Shown here: positions 7,710 to 14,487 of the stretch, one piece after another | How the letters are laid out: every line of letters begins with the position of its first letter | Position numbering within the stretch: the stretch's first letter is position 1 | Assembly: GCA_027025255.1 (NCBI GenBank) | Contig: JALVRC010000144.1 | Location: forward strand, 1 to 28,787 | Length of the DNA: 28,787 nt | Reading direction: 5' to 3' | DNA from: Caldifarciminota bacterium | GTDB lineage: Bacteria > Hydrothermota > Tepidihabitantia > B3-TA06 > JALVRC01 | Notes under the pieces: model-generated | What the model was told of the DNA's origin: nothing | The model's database searches: none | The model's input: only the letters and a program-made list of their open reading frames with translations | Program-made: the position numbers and the translations under genes

Positions 7710-8186
7710 ATGGAAGATATAAAAAACATTGTTGAACATATCATTGTTAAAAAAGAACGTGCAAAATTAGTTTTAAAATCACTACCTGATAAACCAGGTA
7801 TTGCTGCAGAGATTTTTACTGCACTTGGAAGAGAAGGTTTTAATGTAGACCTCATTTCAGAATCAAGTACAGGGAGAGGCACTACTGATATTTCTTTTGC
7901 AGTGGACGATGCTGAAGTAAGTAATATAATTTCTTTTCTTAAAAAGAACAGGTCTTTAAAGGTCAAAGATGTTGTTCTTGGAAGAGATATGGGCATGATT
8001 ACCATTGTTGGTAATAATCTTTCCTCAGTACCAGGGATAGCAGGAAAAATGTTTTCAATACTTAGCGAAAACGGAATAAATATTGAAATGATTTCAACTT
8101 CAATCTCTTCAATTACCATACTCATTGGAGAGGAACACATTGAAAAGGTCAGTGAGCTTTTAAAGGAGGCTTTTGGACTAAACTAA
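7710..8186 (+). CDS. Free-standing tandem ACT-domain protein, aspartokinase regulatory-like
   Basis: Protein of 158 residues consisting of two ACT domains: one at about 17-80 with the segment LPDKPGIAAEIFTALGREG and TTDISFAV, the second at about 87-158 with SVPGIAGKMFSILSENGIN and IEMISTSISSITILI. Both match the C-terminal regulatory half of aspartokinase (LysC), which binds lysine or threonine, but there is no kinase domain. In some bacteria a similar beta subunit arises from an internal start inside lysC; here it is a separate gene with its own promoter and AGGAGG site. The stop is directly followed by the ABC permease ATG, so it shares an mRNA with a sugar-type transporter. It may be an amino-acid sensor or a subunit of a kinase encoded elsewhere. 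Confidence 0.88.
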   Translation: MEDIKNIVEHIIVKKERAKLVLKSLPDKPGIAAEIFTALGREGFNVDLISESSTGRGTTDISFAVDDAEVSNIISFLKKNRSLKVKDVVLGRDMGMITIVGNNLSSVPGIAGKMFSILSENGINIEMISTSISSITILIGEEHIEKVSELLKEAFGLN

Positions 8187-9113
8187 ATGAAAAAGACCAT
8201 TTACATTTTACTCTTTCTGGGACTTCCCTTTATCATTCTTATTCCTTTCCGTGTTTTTCCTCTTATATTCACAGTAATATTAAGCCTTTATAAATGGGGA
8301 ATGGGTGGACCAGAATCCTTTGTTGGTCTTGGAAATTTTCTTTCTTTAATAAATGATGAAAAATTTTATAAAGCATTTATAAATACCATTTATTATGTAG
8401 TTTTTCTTGTTCCACTTGAAATAATGCTAAGCCTTTTCTTTGCATATCTAATACACAAAACCGAAAGAGGAAAGTACCTCTTTAGATCTATCTTTTACCT
8501 GCCTGTTGTAACGTCAGTTGTAGCGAGTAGCGTAGTATGGAAATGGATGTTTCATCCAAACATAGGCATAGCCAATCTATTTATAAGAGCCCTTGGAGGG
8601 AGAGGGCTAAAATGGCTGCATGAATCAAAAGGAATTTTTGAGATGCTGTTCAACACTCATCTACCATACATATTTAAAGGGCCCTCTGTCGCACTTTTTT
8701 CTCTGGTTATTATGGGTGTATGGCACGGACTGGGATATAATATTATTATTTATCTTGCAGGCTTAAACAATATCAACCCAACATACTATGAAGCAGCAAA
8801 AATTGATGGAGCAAGAACATGGACAAGATTCTGGCGTATTACCTGGCCTTTACTTATGCCAACAACATTCTATGTACTTATAGTAACTATAATATCCAGT
8901 TTTAATATTTTTGCTCCGATATGGATAATGACATCTCCTGCAGGAGGACCTTTAGGGACAACAAGAACTGTTATGTACTATTTTTATGAAAAATCCTTTG
9001 AAGAATGGCAAATGGGCTCAGGTGCTGCTTTAGCTCTAATATCTTTTCTTTTTATACTGATTCTAACCTACATTCAAAAAAAGGTTATAGAACCCAAAAT
9101 CCACTATGGGTAA
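8187..9113 (+). CDS. Carbohydrate-type ABC transporter permease, MalF/UgpA family
   Basis: Inner-membrane permease of 308 residues with about six transmembrane segments, the first at about 5-30. The cytoplasmic EAA loop that docks the ATPase is clear: YYEAAKIDGARTWTRFWRIT followed by WPLLMP, about 205-230. The length is typical of UgpA/MalF-like permeases without the large periplasmic loop. ATG 8187 abuts the TAA of the ACT gene; the nearest strong ribosome site (AGGAGG, 8164-8169) is 17 nt away, so re-initiation is likely. It overlaps the second permease by 8 nt. Neither a solute-binding protein nor an ATPase is present here, so the substrate cannot be deduced. Confidence 0.92.
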   Translation: MKKTIYILLFLGLPFIILIPFRVFPLIFTVILSLYKWGMGGPESFVGLGNFLSLINDEKFYKAFINTIYYVVFLVPLEIMLSLFFAYLIHKTERGKYLFRSIFYLPVVTSVVASSVVWKWMFHPNIGIANLFIRALGGRGLKWLHESKGIFEMLFNTHLPYIFKGPSVALFSLVIMGVWHGLGYNIIIYLAGLNNINPTYYEAAKIDGARTWTRFWRITWPLLMPTTFYVLIVTIISSFNIFAPIWIMTSPAGGPLGTTRTVMYYFYEKSFEEWQMGSGAALALISFLFILILTYIQKKVIEPKIHYG

Positions 9114-9927
9114 ATTACTAAAAAAAGCAAGTATATATCTGACCCTTTTTGTAGGAGGAATATTTGTAGCCTTCCCTTTCTACTGGATGCTTATCACTGC
9201 ATTTAAAGACGGAAAAGAGGCTCTTCAATTTCCCCCCACGCTATTTCCTTCCAATCTTCATCCTGAAAACTTTATAAATGTGTGGAAAACCATTCCATTA
9301 CCTACATACTTTGCCAATACTTTAATTATCACGGTTGTATCTGTTCTTGGTGTGGTAATCACATCTCTTCTTGCTGCTTATGTTTTTGCCCGATTGGAAT
9401 TTAAAGGCAGAGAAGTTATTTTTGTTTCCCTTATTGCTCTTATGCAAATTCCACTACCTCTTTACCTTATTCCATCATACATGCTACTTTCAAAAATCGG
9501 ATGGATAGATACATATCTTGCCCTTACCGTACCCTGGACTGTTAATATTTTTTCTATTTTTCTTTTAAGACAGTTCTTTAAGACAATACCAGAAGAAATC
9601 TTTGAATCAGCACGTATAGACGGAGCAAACGAATTCACAATACTTAGAAGAATTGCTCTTCCGTTAGCCAAAACTCCTCTAACAGCTATTATTATATTTA
9701 ACATTATTGGAGGTTGGAATTCTTTTCTCTGGCCTTTAATAATGACTGACAGCGATTTTATGAGACCAATTCAGGTTGGACTTGCCTACTATTCAAGAGC
9801 AGAAACTACAAATTATCCTCTGTTAATGGCAGCATCATTAATGGCTATCCTTCCCCTCCTTATCCTTTACCTTATTGCCCAGAGATATATTATTCGTTCT
9901 CTTTCTTTTACTGGTTCCAAATATTAA
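9106..9927 (+). CDS. Carbohydrate-type ABC transporter permease, MalG/UgpE family
   Basis: Inner-membrane permease of 273 residues, the usual MalG-family length, with about six membrane helices and the EAA loop FESARIDGANEFTILRRIAL followed by PLAKTPL (about 165-190). The C-terminus (QRYIIRSLSFTGSKY) is the normal family ending, so this reading frame is complete. It pairs with the preceding MalF-like permease as a heterodimeric channel. The last 90 bp are shared in antisense with the DUF502 gene. The partner ATPase and binding protein must be encoded elsewhere. Confidence 0.93.
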   Translation: MGKLLKKASIYLTLFVGGIFVAFPFYWMLITAFKDGKEALQFPPTLFPSNLHPENFINVWKTIPLPTYFANTLIITVVSVLGVVITSLLAAYVFARLEFKGREVIFVSLIALMQIPLPLYLIPSYMLLSKIGWIDTYLALTVPWTVNIFSIFLLRQFFKTIPEEIFESARIDGANEFTILRRIALPLAKTPLTAIIIFNIIGGWNSFLWPLIMTDSDFMRPIQVGLAYYSRAETTNYPLLMAASLMAILPLLILYLIAQRYIIRSLSFTGSKY

Positions 9928-10515
9928 ATCCCTATTGCTTATAATACCACCTGACATAATAATAGAAAGCCCTTTGTCTATGGAAAGAGAAGTTTTTATT
10001 ACCTTTTCCTCTCTAATATATAAAAGATAACCTGACGTTGGATTAGGCGTTGTAGGGACAAAAACTGTAAAGAGTTTCTCGCCTTCCTCAGATGTTATCT
10101 CTCCTGTTATAAACCCAAGTGCATAACTACCCTCTGTTGGGAAAGTAAGCCAAACAACTTCTTTAAAGGCTCTTTTATCTATAAAAACAGCAGTAGCAAG
10201 TTTCTTTACTGCCCGATAAACAGATTGTATGAGAGGTAGAGATTGAAGTGTTTTATCAAACATACCTATTACCCACTTACCGACAACATTCATAGCAAAC
10301 AATCCCAACAGATAAATGACCAGAAGCAATATCAAAGAGCTAAATAGAAGCCTGAAAAAATGTGGGAATCTGTTTATATAGGGAATCAGTACAATAATAC
10401 TCTCAAAAAATTTACCAAAAAAGTTTATCAAAAAATACAAAAAGAAAATCGTTATACCTAATGGTAAAAGAGAAATTAACCCTGCCCAGAAATCTTCCCA
10501 AAAATTTCTATTCAT
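9838..10515 (-). CDS. DUF502 family membrane protein
   Basis: Protein of 225 residues with two N-terminal membrane helices (about 11-34 and 55-79), the conserved PLIQSVYRAVKKL (94-106) and the family signature VFVPTTPNPTSG (151-162), ending with the usual SGGI at about 188-191. The function of DUF502 proteins is not established. A 34-residue tail, rich in Lys, Arg and Asn, extends past the conserved domain, and its last 29 codons lie antisense to the end of the permease gene. The start ATG 10515 overlaps the QueD-like stop by 8 nt. It is the last gene of the scpB operon. Confidence 0.87.
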   Translation of the reverse strand: MNRNFWEDFWAGLISLLPLGITIFFLYFLINFFGKFFESIIVLIPYINRFPHFFRLLFSSLILLLVIYLLGLFAMNVVGKWVIGMFDKTLQSLPLIQSVYRAVKKLATAVFIDKRAFKEVVWLTFPTEGSYALGFITGEITSEEGEKLFTVFVPTTPNPTSGYLLYIREEKVIKTSLSIDKGLSIIMSGGIISNRDLIFGTSKRKRTNNISLGNKVKDKEGKDSH

Positions 10516-10861
10516 TTATATAAAGAGTTATATAATTTTGCTCTTCTCCAACTGCTATTGAAACTATTGTCTCATCATTAAAAAGCTCGTAAACAACAAG
10601 AGCAATATGCTCTGCTGTTGGATTTTTTTCCTTAAAATATTCAAGTTCATTTAAGGTTTTATTCTGGAATGGCTCAAGAATCTTTTCAAGTTTTTCTCCC
10701 AGCTCAACAAAATCTATGCTAAATCCCTTTGAATTAATATCTTCTTTAAGAAAACTCAATTCAACAAACCATTTATGAGGATGAGGAAGCCTATATCTCT
10801 CCTTATAATCCCTATGATAATGAACAAACACTATATTCCTCCTTACTGTTATCTTAAACAC
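10508..10861 (-). CDS. QueD/6-pyruvoyltetrahydropterin synthase-like protein lacking catalytic residues
   Basis: Protein of 117 residues with the T-fold pattern of QueD/PTPS: a possible first zinc ligand H14 or H16 (FVHYHRDY), the HxH pair H27/H29 (LPHPHKW), FSIDF (47-51), PTAEHIA (81-87) and a late Glu (E106/E107). The catalytic machinery of QueD is not kept: the Cys four residues before HxH is Tyr23, and the LDHxxLN segment reads FQNKTLN, replacing the catalytic Asp-His with Gln-Asn. The start is GTG 10861, with AGGAG 5 nt upstream inside the preceding gene. Either a different reaction or a non-enzymatic role is likely. The fold assignment is good; the substrate is unknown. Confidence 0.75.
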   Translation of the reverse strand: MFKITVRRNIVFVHYHRDYKERYRLPHPHKWFVELSFLKEDINSKGFSIDFVELGEKLEKILEPFQNKTLNELEYFKEKNPTAEHIALVVYELFNDETIVSIAVGEEQNYITLYINE

Positions 10862-11340
10862 TTCATCTCCTTTCGTAATTTGTTAAAAAAATCAATGATA
10901 AAAGGCGTCCTGAAATCAGGATATGTCCACTTAAGAGGTCTATAGCTACCATTTTCATAAATAAGCTCAATCTCAGCATATATACCTTGATTAAGAGGAA
11001 TTCTATGAGAAACAAATTTGGTTGAAAACAAAATTATATGTGAGAGAGAAACAAGCCCTGGATCAATATTAATCTGTCTTTTACCATTTTTTAGAAAATG
11101 CTGTTCAACTTCAATGGATTTAATCTTAAGCTCATAATCATTAAAACCATTGGTATATTTATTCATAACCCATAACTCCTTATATAAAGGGCTTCCAAAC
11201 TCTCTATTATAGTAATCAGAAAAAATAAAATCATAAACATCTGTTTTTTTAAAAACGTTATTATATTGGCTCAATTTATTCAATATTGACCTATCCCTAT
11301 ACATAAAAGCATAAAAAACAAGATAATTACTTATCTTCAT
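10849..11340 (-). CDS. DUF4416 family protein
   Basis: Protein of 163 residues matching DUF4416 along its length: DFIFSDYYNREFG (about 37-49), the ELKIKSIEVEQHFL segment with NGKRQINIDPGLVSLSHIIL (about 85-104), then HRIPLNQGIYAEIELIYENG and the end signature LKWTYPDFRTPFIIDFF. It is predicted cytoplasmic. No function is established for this family; a conserved Asp/His-rich surface suggests metal or nucleotide binding, but I see no catalytic motif. The start ATG lies 14 nt inside scpB and the gene ends inside the QueD-like gene, so it is translated from the same mRNA. Confidence 0.85.
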   Translation of the reverse strand: MKISNYLVFYAFMYRDRSILNKLSQYNNVFKKTDVYDFIFSDYYNREFGSPLYKELWVMNKYTNGFNDYELKIKSIEVEQHFLKNGKRQINIDPGLVSLSHIILFSTKFVSHRIPLNQGIYAEIELIYENGSYRPLKWTYPDFRTPFIIDFFNKLRKEMKCLR

Positions 11341-11848
11341 GTTTCTGAAAATTCTCTGAGTCTTTATTTAAAGGAGGAAGACTTTCTAAACTATTTAGAC
11401 CAAAATATACAAGGAAATAAGAAGTCGTCATATAAATATAAGAGCCGTCTTTGCTTCTTTCGCTAATATTTATAAACCCCATTTCCTTAAGACGCTTTAA
11501 GGTATACGTACTATTTGCTCCTCTCCTCTTATCAATCTCTTTTTTAGAAACTGGTTGATGATAAGCTACAACAGCAAGTGTTTCAAGAAGGTGTTTTGAT
11601 AAAGACTTTCGCTTCTTATGTTTGAGACTTAATAAAAGTTTACCATACTCTTTTCTTAATACAAGTTGATACCCATTGCCAACACTTCTAATATAAAAAG
11701 TCCTTCCTGTTTTCTTATACTCATTATTTAAATGTTCAATATATCTTAATACCTCTTTCTTAACAAGTCCCAACAAAGAAGATATATACTCAATACTTAA
11801 AGGCTCTTTTGACGAAAAAAATAAAATCTCAATAGCTTTTTTCTGCAC
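11327..11848 (-). CDS. scpB: ScpB, segregation and condensation protein B
   Basis: Protein of 173 residues with two winged-helix domains, as in ScpB, the kite subunit of the SMC-ScpAB chromosome condensation complex. Domain 1 is about 1-75 (KAIEILFFSSKEPLSIEYIS). Domain 2 is about 83-160, with LLETLAVVAYHQPVSKKEID and the ending YMTTSYFLVYFGLNSLESLP. The start is GTG 11848. There is no Shine-Dalgarno sequence, because the -10 box (11854-11859) ends only 5 nt upstream, so the message should be leaderless. scpA and smc are not in the window. It heads the operon with DUF4416, the QueD-like gene and DUF502. Confidence 0.92.
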   Translation of the reverse strand: MQKKAIEILFFSSKEPLSIEYISSLLGLVKKEVLRYIEHLNNEYKKTGRTFYIRSVGNGYQLVLRKEYGKLLLSLKHKKRKSLSKHLLETLAVVAYHQPVSKKEIDKRRGANSTYTLKRLKEMGFINISERSKDGSYIYMTTSYFLVYFGLNSLESLPPLNKDSENFQKHEDK

Positions 11849-11853
11849 ATCAA

Positions 11854-11881
11854 ATTATATACACTAAAATGAAAAAATCAA
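11854..11881 (-). promoter_or_regulatory. Leaderless promoter of scpB operon
   Basis: On the minus strand, TTGATT (11881-11876) and a perfect TATAAT (11859-11854) are 16 bp apart. Only 5 nt separate the -10 box from the GTG start at 11848, so transcription should start at or next to the start codon. Confidence 0.65.
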
Positions 11882-11941
11882 TATTCTTAATAATAATAAA
11901 AAACAATTATTTACAAAAAACACATAGGGAAACATTATAAC

Positions 11942-11969
11942 TTGACAAGCAAAGAAAAATGTTTATAAT
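11942..11969 (+). promoter_or_regulatory. Promoter of the GltD-like/yitT operon
   Basis: A perfect TTGACA at 11942-11947 and a perfect TATAAT at 11964-11969 have a 16-bp spacer. The start ATG 12000 follows 30 nt downstream and has a strong GAGGAGG site (11989-11995). It is divergent from the scpB promoter, about 60 bp away. Confidence 0.82.
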
Positions 11970-11999
11970 GTGTATTATGAAAAAGCTTGAGGAGGTTAA

Positions 12000-13622
12000 A
12001 TGAATATTGTATCCATCATATGTTCCTTATTGTTTCCAGGGCTTGGACAGTTAATAAAAAGAAGGTGGGCTATTGGTATATCTTTTATATTAGCTACAGT
12101 ATCCTGGATTGTACTATATAGAATGATGTATACATTAAGAGGAGATATCAAAACAACTATAAACACATATTTTATAATAGCAGGTATTATCATATGGTCT
12201 TTAAATGTTATAGATATTATTAACGGGAAAACTCTAAAGAAAGCTCCCTGTACTAAAGCCTGCCCTGCAAATATTGACATCCCTGGATTTTTGTATTTTA
12301 CAGGACAAAGAAATTTTAAAAATGCAAATAGATTAATCCTTAAAAAGATTCCTTTCCCCGGTATATTAGGGCGTGTATGCTATGCTCCGTGTGAAGATGT
12401 ATGCACACGTAAAAGAATAGATGGGAAAGCAGTAAATATCAAAGTTGTAAAAAGGGCTGACTACGATTACGGCTTTGTAAAACTAACGCCTTCAATAAAT
12501 TTTAGAAAAAGAATAGCTATTGTTGGTGCTGGACCTGCTGCCTTCTATTTAGGCCTTGAAGGCTTTAAAATAGATATATATGATAAAGAGGACAAACCTG
12601 GTGGAATGATGAGATACGGCATTCCTGAATTCAGATTACCAAACGCAATAATAGATAAAGAAACTTACTTTTTACATGAATGGGATAATGTTGCATTTAA
12701 AGGGAATGAATATATAGACCAAGAAAGATTAGAAAAACTTACTCAAGAATATGACGCAGTAATACTCTCTACAGGAGCGCAAATTGATATTTATCCGGGT
12801 ATAGAAGGTGAAAAACTTGATAACGTATTTCACGGACTTCTATTTTTAAAAAATGTTAATACAAAAAAAATAACCGCTCTTAATGGTAAAATAGCGGTCA
12901 TTGGCGGAGGTAATGTAGCCATTGATGTTGCAAGATCAGCCTTAAGATTAGGGGCAGAACCTTATATTTTCTATAGAAGGGAAAAGATACACATGCCAGC
13001 AGATCCCGAAGAGATAAAATTGTTAGAAGATGAAGGTATATCAATAAAAGAGCTACTTTCACCAAAAAAGATTACAAAAGAAAATAACCATCTACACGTT
13101 AAATTTGACCGAATAGAACTTGAGCATAAACACAAAGGTAGAACCTCAAAACTTCTAAGAACAGGAAAGGAAGAAACAGGTATCTTTTCATACGTAATCT
13201 TCGCAATAGGACAAAAAAGAAACGAATTCTTCTCTTCTTTGATAAAAAAAGGATTTAAAAGTAAGATTAAAAATGTATATATTGGCGGTGATCTTCTAAG
13301 AGGCTCCTCTACTGTTGTTGAAGCTGTAGCAGACGGAAGGAAAATAGCAGAAAAACTCATAAGGAAATTTAGTTCACCTGCTAAATTAGTTCTTAATTGG
13401 ATAAAAAGAGAAAATACATACATTTTAAGACCTATGCATATCAATTATTCAACAAGATATCAAGAGGATTATCTTGACAAAAAGAAACGTTTGGGAACAT
13501 TTGAAGAAGTAGATATGGGATTTAGAGAAGATACTGCTGTTAAATGTTCTCATAGATGTATAGGGTGTCCAGTAAGAGACTTTACCAAAAAAATGAGGAG
13601 AAATGTTAAACAAAACACTTAA
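12000..13622 (+). CDS. Membrane-anchored GltD-like FAD/NAD(P) oxidoreductase with reduced Fe-S domain
   Basis: Protein of 540 residues. Residues 1 to about 76 form a two-helix membrane module starting with a PGLGQL signature (TM2-like). It runs straight into a truncated GltD-type Fe-S domain with C84, C88 (PCTKACPANIDIPGF) and C127, C131, C135 (RVCYAPCEDVC). Two Rossmann domains follow: FAD site GAGPAA (177-182) with KPGGMMRYGIPEFRLP, and an intact NAD(P) site IGGGNVAID (301-309). A C-terminal cysteine group is at C516, C520, C523. Compared with GltD and dihydropyrimidine dehydrogenase, the two upstream cysteines of the first cluster are missing where the membrane module begins. The helix after the FAD motif is about four residues short, and the third Gly is Ala. 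Promoter and GAGGAGG site fix the start at the membrane module. The electron acceptor is unknown. Confidence 0.85.
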   Translation: MNIVSIICSLLFPGLGQLIKRRWAIGISFILATVSWIVLYRMMYTLRGDIKTTINTYFIIAGIIIWSLNVIDIINGKTLKKAPCTKACPANIDIPGFLYFTGQRNFKNANRLILKKIPFPGILGRVCYAPCEDVCTRKRIDGKAVNIKVVKRADYDYGFVKLTPSINFRKRIAIVGAGPAAFYLGLEGFKIDIYDKEDKPGGMMRYGIPEFRLPNAIIDKETYFLHEWDNVAFKGNEYIDQERLEKLTQEYDAVILSTGAQIDIYPGIEGEKLDNVFHGLLFLKNVNTKKITALNGKIAVIGGGNVAIDVARSALRLGAEPYIFYRREKIHMPADPEEIKLLEDEGISIKELLSPKKITKENNHLHVKFDRIELEHKHKGRTSKLLRTGKEETGIFSYVIFAIGQKRNEFFSSLIKKGFKSKIKNVYIGGDLLRGSSTVVEAVADGRKIAEKLIRKFSSPAKLVLNWIKRENTYILRPMHINYSTRYQEDYLDKKKRLGTFEEVDMGFREDTAVKCSHRCIGCPVRDFTKKMRRNVKQNT

Positions 13623-14487
13623 AAAGATTAACTGGAAATATGAGATACGTGACCAGATTCTCATTGTTATAGGTTCTGCTATTATCGGTCTTTCTTATGC
13701 TTTTTTCCTTATACCTCATCACATTGTTCCAGGTGGTGTTGGAGGTCTTTCAATTGTCATCAACTATTTTACTAAATTCCCTGTGGGAATTCTCATTGCA
13801 GTGTTAAATATACCTCTTTTTATTATAGGGATTAAGGTTATAGGCAAAAGCTTTGGTATAAAATCGTTAATTGGGGTATTTATTTCCTCCTTTTTTATAG
13901 ATTGGTTTACGTATCTCTTACCTTCCAATATAACCAAAAATCCCTTACTGGCATCTATTTATGGTGGCCTCCTCCTGGGAATTGGCCTTGGGCTCATATT
14001 CAGGGGTAACGCATCCACAGGAGGCTCTGACATAATTGGACAGGTAATAAAAAAATATACGAACCTGAGCGTTGGGGTCGGCATAATGCTTGTTGATTTT
14101 GTAATCATCTCTCTTGCTGGGCTCTCTTTTCACTCTTTTGAAGCACCCCTAATTGGTTATGTTTCACTCTATGTATCTTCTAAGGTTATAGATATTATAC
14201 TGGAAGGCTGGGGTTATGCTAAAATGGCATTTATTATAACAGATAAACCTGACGAAATTGCTGATACTATACTTGAAAACTTAAACAGAGGTTGCACTAT
14301 GCTAAAATCCTTTTCACCGTTTACAAAAAAGGACAGGAAAGCCATCTTTACTGTTGTAAACAAAAAAGAAATCCCAAAACTAAAAAGGTATATAAAAAGA
14401 ATTGACCCCCAGGCATTTGTTGTCATTAGTGATGTATATGAAGTTCTTGGAAGAGGATTTAAAAGAAGAAATATAACTAATTTTTAA
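13603..14487 (+). CDS. YitT family membrane protein (YitT plus DUF2179)
   Basis: Protein of 294 residues with about five or six membrane helices over residues 15-200, including IPHHIVPGGVGGLSIVINY and GLIFRGNASTGGSDIIGQ, both typical of the YitT family. A cytoplasmic DUF2179 domain (about 208-290) ends in IDPQAFVVISDVYEVLGRGF, the standard family ending. The transport or signalling function of YitT proteins is not settled. ATG 13603 lies 20 nt inside the preceding oxidoreductase gene; GAGGAG at 13595-13600 gives a short 2-nt spacing. The stop overlaps the convergent barrel gene by 4 nt, leaving no space for a terminator. Confidence 0.92.
   Translation: MLNKTLKKINWKYEIRDQILIVIGSAIIGLSYAFFLIPHHIVPGGVGGLSIVINYFTKFPVGILIAVLNIPLFIIGIKVIGKSFGIKSLIGVFISSFFIDWFTYLLPSNITKNPLLASIYGGLLLGIGLGLIFRGNASTGGSDIIGQVIKKYTNLSVGVGIMLVDFVIISLAGLSFHSFEAPLIGYVSLYVSSKVIDIILEGWGYAKMAFIITDKPDEIADTILENLNRGCTMLKSFSPFTKKDRKAIFTVVNKKEIPKLKRYIKRIDPQAFVVISDVYEVLGRGFKRRNITNF

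Noticed and set aside
7691..8140. Minus-strand open frame of 149 codons opposite the ACT-ACT gene
   Set aside because: The ACT-ACT protein on the plus strand is clear; the antisense frame has no signals and a biased Ser/Ile composition.
12971..13444. Minus-strand open frame of 157 codons inside the GltD-like gene
   Set aside because: There is no ribosome site or promoter, composition is Ser/Phe-rich and typical of antisense frames, and a strongly supported gene lies on the other strand.
13545..13571. CX3CX2C (C516, C520, C523) in the GltD-like protein as a radical SAM motif
   Set aside because: It is at the extreme C-terminus of a flavoprotein with no TIM barrel; similar terminal Cys groups occur in GltD-like oxidoreductases.
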